Of a DNA stretch of 31,962 nt, positions 14,674 through 22,073 are shown piece by piece. The notes beneath the pieces were generated by a model. The model did not search any database, was not told where the DNA came from, and saw only the letters and a program-made list of their open reading frames with translations. Position 1 is the stretch's first letter. Every line of letters begins with the position of its first letter. The translations under genes and the position numbers were made by a program. The stretch spans positions 1 to 31,962 of the IMG/VR virus record IMGVR_UViG_3300036859_000082. One strand, given 5' to 3'. This DNA comes from a virus.

Positions 14674-14850
14674 ATGTCTGCTCCTGAGCCTAAGAAAGAA
14701 GAAAAGTCAGAGTACGAGCGGTACTTCATGAGTCCTTCGGTGGTCTCTGTCCGTAGGGTTGAGGACAGGTGGGAAGTCAAAGGGCCGTGGGAAGATCCAT
14801 TTTATGTTGATGATGAAAGTTTCAAGAAGAAGTTTTCTGTTCTTTACTAA
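14674..14850 (+). CDS. Small acidic protein (58 aa), function unknown
   Basis: The ATG follows the upstream stop directly (TAAATG). The 58 residues begin with a Lys/Glu-rich stretch and end with a compact segment (RWEVKGPWEDPFYVDDE, then a basic KKKFSVLY). No family is recognised. Its immediate coupling to the membrane protein upstream and the carbohydrate-binding gene 3 nt downstream supports a real gene. Confidence 0.5.
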   Translation: MSAPEPKKEEKSEYERYFMSPSVVSVRRVEDRWEVKGPWEDPFYVDDESFKKKFSVLY

Positions 14851-14853
14851 CTT

Positions 14854-15471
14854 ATGAGTTGGCAAATCACAGCGGCGGATGACATTGATGCTGATGGAAC
14901 GGGATCGGCTACTACAGGGTTTGTGCCGGGCGGGGGTGCATCTCTTAATAAAGGCTTCAACTTCCGCGACACATTAGCCTTCGTCACGGATGGCGCTAAT
15001 CAAATCTTTGTGAATGGTACTGATGTTTACCCCGTTACCAGTGGTGGCGTTACATTTGGGTGGAGTTCAACGGCGGCGGAAGTAGACAGGAGCAGTTCTG
15101 TCGATCCCCGATTCGCTGGTGTTCATTATCAATCCAATACGGGCACCAGGAATAGCTTCAGGGTTGATCTATCAGCCGGGACTTACACTATACATTTAGC
15201 TATTGGAGATCAAGGGGCTAGTCATACCGATCAGTATGTAGAGGTCTTAGATAACACCACCAGTCGCGCCATTATTGACATAGTTGGCGGCGTGACAGCG
15301 GACAACTTTCTTGATGCTACTGGTGTGTCGAGAACAAGGGCTAACTGGCCGACACAAAACGTTTCAATTAGCGTCAACGTTTCGTCTGGAATCCTGATCG
15401 TAAAAATTGGGACTCTTACCGATCCGGGCAACTCATCGGTTACGGTGTTGGCCCATATGTTTATTGACTAG
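14854..15471 (+). CDS. Malectin-like carbohydrate-binding protein
   Basis: The 205 residues follow the pattern of beta-sandwich carbohydrate-binding modules related to malectin and to lyase-linked modules: NFRDTLAF, VTFGWSSTAAEVDRSS, the FRVDLSAGTYTIHLAIGD strand pair, then DQYVEVLDN and a final VSSGILIVKIG strand. Such domains bind di- or polysaccharides. In a phage virion cluster this points to host-surface recognition. No signal peptide is seen, consistent with a virion protein assembled in the cytoplasm. The start follows the previous stop by 3 nt. Confidence 0.65.
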   Translation: MSWQITAADDIDADGTGSATTGFVPGGGASLNKGFNFRDTLAFVTDGANQIFVNGTDVYPVTSGGVTFGWSSTAAEVDRSSSVDPRFAGVHYQSNTGTRNSFRVDLSAGTYTIHLAIGDQGASHTDQYVEVLDNTTSRAIIDIVGGVTADNFLDATGVSRTRANWPTQNVSISVNVSSGILIVKIGTLTDPGNSSVTVLAHMFID

Positions 15472-15617
15472 CTTTTGAGCCACGCACGCAGGCGGGCAAA
15501 GATGCTTTGAGACACACGCCGTCGGTAATAGACGGAGCAGAAATGGTTTTGACAAGCACAAGTCGAGGGTTCAGTGCAGTGGCTATGGCGTTTTCGCTGG
15601 CAAGCTGAGCAGATCAT
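15468..15617 (-). CDS. Reverse-strand Cys-rich small protein (49 aa)
   Basis: On the minus strand ATG 15617 follows AAAGGAA by 8 nt. The 49 residues start MICSACQRKRHSHC and continue to STCACQN, then a basic, amphipathic C-terminal half (RRRVSQSIFARLRAWLKS). The CxxC, His, Cys, CxC arrangement recurs in small phage and actinobacterial proteins thought to bind zinc. Its stop overlaps the plus-strand carbohydrate-binding gene by 4 bases. Short length leaves doubt. Confidence 0.5.
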   Translation of the reverse strand: MICSACQRKRHSHCTEPSTCACQNHFCSVYYRRRVSQSIFARLRAWLKS

Positions 15618-15637
15618 GTTGAGCGTTCCTTTAAAAG

Positions 15638-15757
15638 TTAATCTTGCTTGGGTTTACGAAACGCAAACAGGGCAAGAATTGCTATAAGAAAGAAGATGGG
15701 GAATACGATTTTAAGCAAGTCAGGGCGATCAATAAACCATTGAAGGTACCACTTCAT
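15638..15757 (-). CDS. Reverse-strand single-pass membrane protein (39 aa)
   Basis: A 39-residue frame, MKWYLQWFIDRPDLLKIV then FPIFFLIAILALFAF and RKPKQD. It has a short amphipathic start, one clear membrane helix and a positively charged tail, a layout unlikely to arise by chance from antisense sequence. It is 20 nt upstream of the Cys-rich gene on the same strand, so the pair could be one transcript. A TTGCAA / TAAGAT pair on the minus strand (TAAGAT at 15764-15769) would place the start of RNA at the ATG, implying a leaderless message; this is speculative. Confidence 0.5.
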   Translation of the reverse strand: MKWYLQWFIDRPDLLKIVFPIFFLIAILALFAFRKPKQD

Positions 15758-15773
15758 ACGGGAATCTTAGAAG

Positions 15774-17291
15774 ATGTCTGACTTCGTTTGCAACACATCT
15801 GGGGACTTCTCGACCGCCTTAACAGGTTCGGTTGGCGGTGACACGATTACTCTTACCGCAGGAACTACCTTTACCGGTCCATTCACGCTTCCCGTCCACT
15901 CAGGCAGTGGATATGTAACCATCCGCAGCTCTGATCTGGCAAGCCTCGCAGAAGGCGTTCGCGTTGCCCCAGCAGATGTCTCGCACATGCCGAAGATTGT
16001 CACCGCGACGGACAACACAAGCGCGATCCTTACTGCCGTTAGCGCCGCCCACTGGAAGCTTTTGGGATTAGAAATTACTACTTCCACGGGTTCAGTGTCG
16101 ATCAATGATCTGGTCTCTCTTGGTGATGGCTCAAGTGCTCAGGATCAACTCTCTGAAGTGCCGGATGACATCGTTATCGACCGATGCTATATCCACGCTG
16201 CAACTACTTCTCAATCACTCAAGCGCGGTATCTCTCTGCAAAGTTCCAATACAACGATCACGAATAGCTATATTTCAGACTTCAAAGTCGTTGGCCAAGA
16301 CTCGCAGGCGATAGCGGGATGGAATGGGCCGGGTCCATTCACGATCACCAATAACCGACTAATTGCTGCTGGGGAAAACATTATCTTCGGCGGTGCCGCT
16401 CCCTCAATCACTAACCTGATCCCTTCCGACATTACGTTTAATCTCAACCATTGTTCTAAGCCTTTAACATGGAAGACTAACGATCCTTCATATGCAGGAA
16501 TTCACTGGTCGGTTAAGAACATCTTTGAAATCAAGAACGCTCGTCGTGTGCAAATCTGGGGCAACTTGTTCGAGTACAACTGGCAAGACTCTCAAGCTGG
16601 CTATGCAGTGTTGTTTACTTGCATCGACGACTCAAGTAGTTGGGCCAGAATTGATGATGTGGTGTTTGCGAATAATATCATTCGCCATTCAGGATCAGGA
16701 ATAAACATTAGAGGTCGAGATGATATTGGGGCGTCGATGACCAACCTCACGATCAAGAACAACCTGTTAGAGGATATCAGTACAACATGGAACTCTGGCG
16801 GGTCTGCCGCTGGGACGTGGCTACAGATTCTTCGTGGCCCAACTAATCCAACCATTAACCATAACACCGCATTTGCCGACGGCACAACCGCGGTAGGATT
16901 TGACGGAGAAACAGGAACAGGATTGGTAATCACCAACAACATTTTCTTCCACAATACCTACGGTGTGAAAGGTACTGGAGGAGGCGTGGGAACCTCGACC
17001 CTAAATCTCTTCTATCCCTCGTCTTATACGTTTTCAAAGAACGTGCTTCAAGGCGGATCATCTGGCGACTATCCGGCTAATAATTTCTTCCCCGCGAATG
17101 TGAGTGATATTCAATTCGTCAACTATGCCGGGGGCGATTATCACTTAGGATCAGGAAGTCCATACAAGAATGCTGCGCTAGACGGAACAGATATCGGCGC
17201 AAACATCGACAACTTGTTAACGCTGAACGATCCGAATGTGACTGGCAATGTCACGACTTCCAACGTTCGTCTTTTCATTCAAGTAATATGA
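15774..17291 (+). CDS. Right-handed parallel beta-helix protein (tailspike or depolymerase candidate)
   Basis: 505 residues with many Asn/Ser-rich short strand repeats of the pectate-lyase type, for example SSNTTITNSYISDF, FTITNNRLI, VVFANNIIRHSGSGINIRG, LTIKNNLLEDI, INHNTAF and VITNNIFFHNTYGV. These form parallel beta-helices that in phages serve as tailspikes binding or cutting polysaccharide. No catalytic set can be read with confidence. There is no signal peptide. It directly precedes an Ig-like protein (ATGA overlap at 17288) and a glycosyltransferase, and follows a carbohydrate-binding protein, fitting a glycan-recognition block. Confidence 0.75.
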   Translation: MSDFVCNTSGDFSTALTGSVGGDTITLTAGTTFTGPFTLPVHSGSGYVTIRSSDLASLAEGVRVAPADVSHMPKIVTATDNTSAILTAVSAAHWKLLGLEITTSTGSVSINDLVSLGDGSSAQDQLSEVPDDIVIDRCYIHAATTSQSLKRGISLQSSNTTITNSYISDFKVVGQDSQAIAGWNGPGPFTITNNRLIAAGENIIFGGAAPSITNLIPSDITFNLNHCSKPLTWKTNDPSYAGIHWSVKNIFEIKNARRVQIWGNLFEYNWQDSQAGYAVLFTCIDDSSSWARIDDVVFANNIIRHSGSGINIRGRDDIGASMTNLTIKNNLLEDISTTWNSGGSAAGTWLQILRGPTNPTINHNTAFADGTTAVGFDGETGTGLVITNNIFFHNTYGVKGTGGGVGTSTLNLFYPSSYTFSKNVLQGGSSGDYPANNFFPANVSDIQFVNYAGGDYHLGSGSPYKNAALDGTDIGANIDNLLTLNDPNVTGNVTTSNVRLFIQVI

Positions 17292-17533
17292 AACCTCGCG
17301 CAGTAAATCTTTCAGCTAATTTAACCCCAGCGGCGTTGGGTTATCCGGCAAAGTTTACCCTGAAGAAACCTGACGCTTCATTAGTTACAAAATCTATTCT
17401 CACAGATACACAAGGTAAGGCAGTTGCTCAGTTTTCATTAGGACAGAGATACCCTCACGGAACTTATGTAGGAAAAGTTGAGATAGTAGTAGACGGAAAA
17501 ACAATTTCAGATAGTCAATCAGTCGTACTTTGA
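17288..17533 (+). CDS. Ig-like small beta-sandwich protein (81 aa), paralogue 1
   Basis: Begins in the stop of the beta-helix gene (ATGA). The text KFTLKKPDASLVTKSILTD, GKAVAQFSLG, then PHGTYVGKVEIVVDG reads like a single immunoglobulin or transthyretin-like domain. It aligns without gaps over about 44 residues with the protein at 20054. Both flank the intein-bearing glycosyltransferase. A virion adaptor or stalk domain is likely; function unproven. Confidence 0.55.
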   Translation: MKPRAVNLSANLTPAALGYPAKFTLKKPDASLVTKSILTDTQGKAVAQFSLGQRYPHGTYVGKVEIVVDGKTISDSQSVVL

Positions 17534-17542
17534 AGGAGCCAG

Positions 17543-20026
17543 ATGTCAGAAAACATTCCAGCCTTAAAGCCCGGTTATCACCCTATGCGAACGGGACTGC
17601 TAACCGGAATCCCCCTGAGCGGTAGACCGCTGCATCCCCAATTCACATTTAGTTACGCAGCTCTCCATCCACCCATGTGCTACAACATGAACGTCATGAC
17701 GGTGTGGATGAAGCCTGTCGACGTAGCGCGAAATGAAATAGCGGAAAAAGCAGTAGAAATGGGCGCGCGTTTTATTTTCTTTATTGACGAAGATGTAACT
17801 CCACCCGGTCACGCATTAAGACAATTGATTTACCAAGCCGAGCATCATCCTGAGGGAGCAATATTCGGCGGGATCTACTGTCATAAATCTCCTCCAGCTA
17901 TGCCAATGATATTCAAGAATGGGTTGGGCGCGGGGCCGTATTGGGATTGGAAGGTTGGAGAGTTTTTTGAAGTTGATGGCATTAGCATGGGATGCACGCT
18001 CGTGAGAGTCGATGCACTTGCGAGTATTCCTAAACCTTGGTTCAAGTGCTACTCAGCCGACACAGAGGTTTTAACAAAACGTGGCTGGCTGGCATGGCCG
18101 GACGTGAAAGACAGTGATGAGTTTGCCACCAGAAATGTGGACGGCTGGCTTGAGTGGCAATTTGCTTCTAGTCTGACGAATCTGCCTCACAACGGCGAGA
18201 TGGTATCTTTCAAAGGTGAGGCTTCGGATCTCTTAGTCACTGAGAATCACCGTATGTATGGGTTTGAATGGAAATACGATTGCACAAAAAGGGAGGGCCA
18301 TAAGGGGCCACTACAATTCATTGCGGCCAAAGATGTAGCGTCCCGTTTCTCAAAACGTGGACCAGGACAACGAGGATTCAGAGTGCCAAGCACCGTCAGT
18401 TGGCTCGGCACTTTACCGCCTGAGGGGGATATCTTTCAACTGACATCTGTCTTTGACGGACCGGGACCAAAGCCAATTAAAAGATCCATTGACCTCTCCG
18501 ACTGGGTAGCGTTTTTAGGTTTGTACCTCGCCGAAGGTTCTTGTGAGGGCACATTCAAGCAATATGGAATTACGAAGAACGCCGTTGATGATCCTCGCTC
18601 GCATTATGAGCAGGCGATGGCATTTGTTGCTTCCGGTATGCCTGCCAACTATCCGTCACATCCGTCTACAAATAGAAGCAACGCGACGAGGGTGGCCATT
18701 ACCCAAGCTGCCAAGAGTCGGTATTACGCAGAAATAAATAGTCTTCTCGAAAAGCTTCCTTGGCGATTTAGGCCGACCGTCCATGGCTTTGTAGTCAACG
18801 ACAAAGGACTGCACCATGAACTATTTCGGCTAGGCAATAAATACATCAAGCACGTGCCCCAATGGGTCAAGGATCTCCCGGCTTCTTATCTGGAGATCTT
18901 TCTGACTTGGTTTAACAAAGGGGATGGCTCGATTCGCAAAAATGGCGACAGGGTTTACTTCACAACTAGCAAGCAGCTCGCAGATGATTTACAGGAAATC
19001 ATCTTGAAGATCGGACGGTCAGCCACCATCAGGAAGTACGCAGGCCGAGCAGCAACTGTAGGGGATCGTGTTATAGATAAATCTCGGACGGCAGCGGGTT
19101 ATTTTCTTTATGAGCGTAAAGCTAATTATGTAACGCTCGGTTCTGCCTCGACCGAAAACTATGAAGGTCGAGTCTATTGCGCTACCGTGCCGAATGAAGT
19201 GCTATACGTGCGACGTAACGGGAAACCAATGTGGTGCGGGAACACCGTAGATGATGCCTCTGCCTATTGGGATGGTGTTCCTAAAGCAGAAATGTGGACA
19301 GAAGATCTATGGCTATGCGATCGTGCAATTAAAGCAGGGTGGAAAGTCTATGCCGATGCCTCAGTGTTATGTGAGCATTGGTCCATCGAAACAATGAGTC
19401 CTACGGTCTTACCTCCTGACTGTTTGCCTCGACGCAGGGCAGGATGGACCAAAGGAACGAAGAAGATTGTTGATCTTGGCTGTGGCGAGAACCCTTACAC
19501 GACTGATGAGGGCGATGTCCTAACGGTTGATATTCGAGAGAATGTGAACCCTGACTATCGTTGTGACCTGAGAAAACTTCCTTTTGCGACCGGAGAATTT
19601 AATATTGTCTACTCCAGTCATGTGCTCGAACATTTCCCGCGTAATGCTGTCCCCGAGATCCTTGATGAGTGGATTCGAATACTGAAGGACGACGGCGAGT
19701 TTCGGTTGATAGTGCCTAATATTGAATGGGCCGCAAAGGAGATCGTAAAAGGCACGATCAATAACGATGTGATGAACGTTCTATATGGTGCGCAGAGCTA
19801 TGGCGAGAATTTTCATCAAATGGGTTTCACTCCTAAGGTGCTCACGGAGATGCTGACGGAGCGCGGATTCAAACGCATTGACGTGGAATTGATGCACTAC
19901 AATCTATGTATGAGGGCATGGCGCAAGGTCCCTAAGAACGCTCCCAAACCACTAGGCGAGATAGTGCAGGCAAAAAAGAATGGACACAAGAAAACTAAGC
20001 AACCAGTAATGAAACGAGGTAAGTAA
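17543..20026 (+). CDS. Glycosyltransferase-methyltransferase fusion interrupted by an intein
   Basis: The precursor has 827 residues. Residues 1-168 plus ~568-615 form a GT-A glycosyltransferase with FFIDEDVTPPG (donor/metal motif Asp82-Asp84), ISMGCTLVRVDAL, KPWF and then MWTEDLWLCDRA. Residues 169-567 are an intein. Residues ~638-785 are a class I methyltransferase: KIVDLGCGENP, HVLEHFPR, ILKDDGEFRLIVPN. Splicing would give a mature protein of about 428 residues. The end is very basic (KKNGHKKTKQ). AAGGAG lies 4 nt upstream of ATG. Domain order is the reverse of the protein at 10343. It probably transfers and methylates a sugar on a virion or cell-surface acceptor. Confidence 0.85.
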   Translation: MSENIPALKPGYHPMRTGLLTGIPLSGRPLHPQFTFSYAALHPPMCYNMNVMTVWMKPVDVARNEIAEKAVEMGARFIFFIDEDVTPPGHALRQLIYQAEHHPEGAIFGGIYCHKSPPAMPMIFKNGLGAGPYWDWKVGEFFEVDGISMGCTLVRVDALASIPKPWFKCYSADTEVLTKRGWLAWPDVKDSDEFATRNVDGWLEWQFASSLTNLPHNGEMVSFKGEASDLLVTENHRMYGFEWKYDCTKREGHKGPLQFIAAKDVASRFSKRGPGQRGFRVPSTVSWLGTLPPEGDIFQLTSVFDGPGPKPIKRSIDLSDWVAFLGLYLAEGSCEGTFKQYGITKNAVDDPRSHYEQAMAFVASGMPANYPSHPSTNRSNATRVAITQAAKSRYYAEINSLLEKLPWRFRPTVHGFVVNDKGLHHELFRLGNKYIKHVPQWVKDLPASYLEIFLTWFNKGDGSIRKNGDRVYFTTSKQLADDLQEIILKIGRSATIRKYAGRAATVGDRVIDKSRTAAGYFLYERKANYVTLGSASTENYEGRVYCATVPNEVLYVRRNGKPMWCGNTVDDASAYWDGVPKAEMWTEDLWLCDRAIKAGWKVYADASVLCEHWSIETMSPTVLPPDCLPRRRAGWTKGTKKIVDLGCGENPYTTDEGDVLTVDIRENVNPDYRCDLRKLPFATGEFNIVYSSHVLEHFPRNAVPEILDEWIRILKDDGEFRLIVPNIEWAAKEIVKGTINNDVMNVLYGAQSYGENFHQMGFTPKVLTEMLTERGFKRIDVELMHYNLCMRAWRKVPKNAPKPLGEIVQAKKNGHKKTKQPVMKRGK
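18047..19243 (+). mobile_element. Intein with LAGLIDADG homing endonuclease
   Basis: 399 codons inserted in frame. The first residue is Cys169 in block A (CYSADTEVLTKRGW), block B is LLVTENHRM (Thr233, His236), LAGLIDADG-type helices are AFLGLYLAEGS (323-333, Glu331) and IFLTWFNKGDGS (452-463, Asp461), and the C-terminal blocks read RVYCATVPNEVLYVRRNGK then PMWCGN, ending at Asn567 with Thr568 as first residue of the next extein. The usual penultimate His is Gly here, seen in some other inteins. All splicing residues (Cys1, TxxH, Asn, +1 Thr) are present, so it is probably active. Confidence 0.88.
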
Positions 20027-20053
20027 ACGAATAGGCGAGTAATTCTCAAAGGG

Positions 20054-20314
20054 TTGATATCTCTCCCGCTTGCCTATTTGTTCGCTCGCACGATTGTTCA
20101 AATGTCCGCTTTCATCACTCCACAACGAGCAGGAGTAGCGGCGGCATTTATTTTGATTGATCCTAACGGTCTGATAGCCAGCGCATTAAGCGTTACTGAT
20201 GATATCGGGAAAGCTGAAGCGCAGTTTATAATCAAGAGACGCGCACCACGAGGGGAGTACAAAGGTAGAGTTACGGTGCAGACAGTATTTGATGAGGCGA
20301 CGGTGTTGGTATGA
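20054..20314 (+). CDS. Ig-like small beta-sandwich protein, paralogue 2
   Basis: The core AAFILIDPNGLIASALSVTD, GKAEAQFIIK, then PRGEYKGRVTVQT matches the Ig-like protein at 17288 in strand order and spacing. The start is unclear: TTG 20054 gives a hydrophobic leader, whereas ATG 20102 (MSAFITPQ) gives a 70-residue protein that aligns better with its paralogue. No good ribosome site is seen for either. It follows the glycosyltransferase-intein gene. Confidence 0.5.
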   Translation: MISLPLAYLFARTIVQMSAFITPQRAGVAAAFILIDPNGLIASALSVTDDIGKAEAQFIIKRRAPRGEYKGRVTVQTVFDEATVLV

Positions 20315-20332
20315 ATGAAGGAGCCAAGGAAA

Positions 20333-20485
20333 ATGATGAGTGAAACGAGTCAGGAAGATGTGGTTGACGTTTGCGCCTGTACCCATACTCTAAAAAGCCA
20401 CAAATCATCTCCACTTGAGACTGATCTACCTTGCGAACTTTGTGACTGTAAGAACTATTGGTGGAAAGTTCCGTCGCATGACTGA
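20333..20485 (+). CDS. Small Cys/His protein (50 aa), probable metal-binding
   Basis: A frame with AAGGAG (20318-20323) 9 nt upstream. It reads CACTHTLKSH, then PCELCDCKNYWW: two cysteine clusters with His, a pattern of small phage zinc proteins (CxC-x-H ... CxxCxC). ATG 20336 is an alternative start. The stop overlaps the next gene start at 20478 (ATGACTGA), implying coupling. Confidence 0.55.
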   Translation: MMSETSQEDVVDVCACTHTLKSHKSSPLETDLPCELCDCKNYWWKVPSHD

Positions 20486-20690
20486 AATCACGCTCAATCT
20501 TTCTGATCGGATTGTGACGCTTACGGATGGGGCGCCACGGGTTATTAGTTTGCCTAAAACTACAACATGGTCACACGCGATTGTGGCCCCGACACGTTCT
20601 GAATTTCTCAAGAGTCATCGACTATTACTTGCTCAGTCTTTGGCTTTAACTGGAAACTGGATCAATCAGGAATTTATAAGGGCTGGCTAA
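20478..20690 (+). CDS. Small hypothetical protein (70 aa)
   Basis: ATG 20478 overlaps the end of the Cys-rich gene and is preferred to TTG 20415, because the sequence from MTEITLNLSDRIVTLTDG reads naturally and coupling is clear. The protein is compact with alternating beta pattern and a helical SHRLLLAQSLALTGNW. No family recognised. It ends inside an intrinsic terminator. Confidence 0.5.
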   Translation: MTEITLNLSDRIVTLTDGAPRVISLPKTTTWSHAIVAPTRSEFLKSHRLLLAQSLALTGNWINQEFIRAG

Positions 20691-20717
20691 CTCTGTTTTA
20701 GTCGGCCTTTTGTTTTT
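20681..20717 (+). terminator. Intrinsic terminator
   Basis: GGCTGGCT (20681-20688) pairs with AGTCGGCC (20700-20707) as an 8-bp stem with two G-U pairs and an 11-nt loop, followed by TTTTGTTTTT. It overlaps the stop of the upstream gene and ends right at ATG 20718 of the next gene, leaving no space for a ribosome site. Confidence 0.7.
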
Positions 20718-22073
20718 ATGGGCACACAACGAAATTACCTGATCAATACCACGACGATCTCGACGACGGCGAGCGGGACAACTATTGCTTCAGGTAATAC
20801 TCAAAACGCCACGTTTGAACTGGCCCGCACTTTAGTACGAACGGGAATAGGCGCAGCGGAGTTTGCCAGTGGGTCACAGACGTGGGCCGTTCACTACGTA
20901 GTCTCGGCAATGACCACGCCGTATGAAATGCGTCTGAAAGTTCAGCGGCGCAACTCAAGCGGCACTATGCAGGCCGAGACGGGCTACGGGACAACCAGAT
21001 CAGCAACGGGAACTTATGACGATAACCTCAGTGCTGACCTGGGAACATGGGCCGCAAACGATCAATTAGCGCTGGTTTGGGAGCATCGCAGACCGTCGGG
21101 CTCAGGAAATAAGACCGGAACCATTGATGCTAACGGCTCGTCCTACATCGACGCGCCCACGTCCGTCTCCGATCTACCGGAAACACTTTCAGACAATCAC
21201 AATACTCTCGCTGATGCGGCACCGACGATTGTTATTGGCATTCCCAAGAGCTTTAGCGAGTCGATCAATAATCTTGCCGATGCCCATACGGAAGTTTTAG
21301 GGCTGCGCTTAACGTTCACGGATGATGCGAACCTCTTAGCTGATTACTTTGTTTATGGTAAACGGCCTCGATGGCAGGATAGTTTTACTAAGACCGTTGA
21401 TTCAGGCCCGGCGCTTGGCCTCGCTCTCAGCGATAACATAAATAATCTTGCCGATGCTTACGCTCAAGTTGGGCCAGTATCAATTACCTGTACCGATTCC
21501 CTGCCCGCGCTATCTGACACAGTTTGGTATTCGAACAAACCACGTTGGCGAGACTCATACGCTCAGATTGAAGATCAAAGGCTCTCATTTGCCGAATCGA
21601 TCAACAACCTTGCTGACGCCTACTCACAAGTTGAAGGGCAACTAAAGACCTTCAGTGAAGACATAAACATCCTTGCAGATAGTCTCACTAAGACTGAGGG
21701 GCAGTTAGTTCCCTGCTCTGATTCTGTCAATGCCTGGTTGGATGCTTGCTCATTAGGAGAGGGTCAGATAGTTCCATGTAGCGACTCGATTTTCCTGACA
21801 GATAGCTACGGAGCAATCGAGTCGGGATTCTTACCGTTAAGTGACTCATTTAATCTTGATGACAACATTGAGGTAGCTCTGGGGGCCAGTGGTGGAGAAA
21901 TACTAGCCGACTCGTTCACGCTCACGGATGCGTTTCAGTTTAGTCTTGGTCTGCCCGTAGTGTTAAGCGATGATCTTAATAATTGGCAGGATGTTTTAAG
22001 TCTTAACGTTCCTCATCCTTCAATAATCATTCGAGTAAGACGAGACGATCGGAGTGTGACAGTAGAACCATGA
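20718..22073 (+). CDS. Fibre-like repeat protein 1
   Basis: 451 residues. Residues 1-150 form a beta-rich head domain (RNYLINTTTIST, FASGSQTWAVHYVV, TGTIDANGSSYIDAP) of jelly-roll appearance. Residues ~156-431 are about eleven degenerate repeats centred on S-x-S-x-N-N-L-A-D-A/S, such as FSESINNLADA, interspersed with KPRWRDS-type boxes. The last ~20 residues are basic (IIIRVRRDDRSV). Long repeat shafts with a globular end suggest a side fibre or whisker. It has no ribosome site because a terminator abuts the ATG. It overlaps the next repeat gene (ATGA at 22070). Confidence 0.6.
   Translation: MGTQRNYLINTTTISTTASGTTIASGNTQNATFELARTLVRTGIGAAEFASGSQTWAVHYVVSAMTTPYEMRLKVQRRNSSGTMQAETGYGTTRSATGTYDDNLSADLGTWAANDQLALVWEHRRPSGSGNKTGTIDANGSSYIDAPTSVSDLPETLSDNHNTLADAAPTIVIGIPKSFSESINNLADAHTEVLGLRLTFTDDANLLADYFVYGKRPRWQDSFTKTVDSGPALGLALSDNINNLADAYAQVGPVSITCTDSLPALSDTVWYSNKPRWRDSYAQIEDQRLSFAESINNLADAYSQVEGQLKTFSEDINILADSLTKTEGQLVPCSDSVNAWLDACSLGEGQIVPCSDSIFLTDSYGAIESGFLPLSDSFNLDDNIEVALGASGGEILADSFTLTDAFQFSLGLPVVLSDDLNNWQDVLSLNVPHPSIIIRVRRDDRSVTVEP
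21183..22010 (+). repeat. Degenerate protein-coding repeats (SDS/NNLAD type)
   Basis: About eleven units of 22-26 codons with the pattern (L/F)S(E/D)(S/D)INNLADA; two contain PRWQDS or PRWRDS. At DNA level, stretches like ATAAATAATCTTGCCGATGC recur with scattered changes, indicating ancient expansion. Confidence 0.65.
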
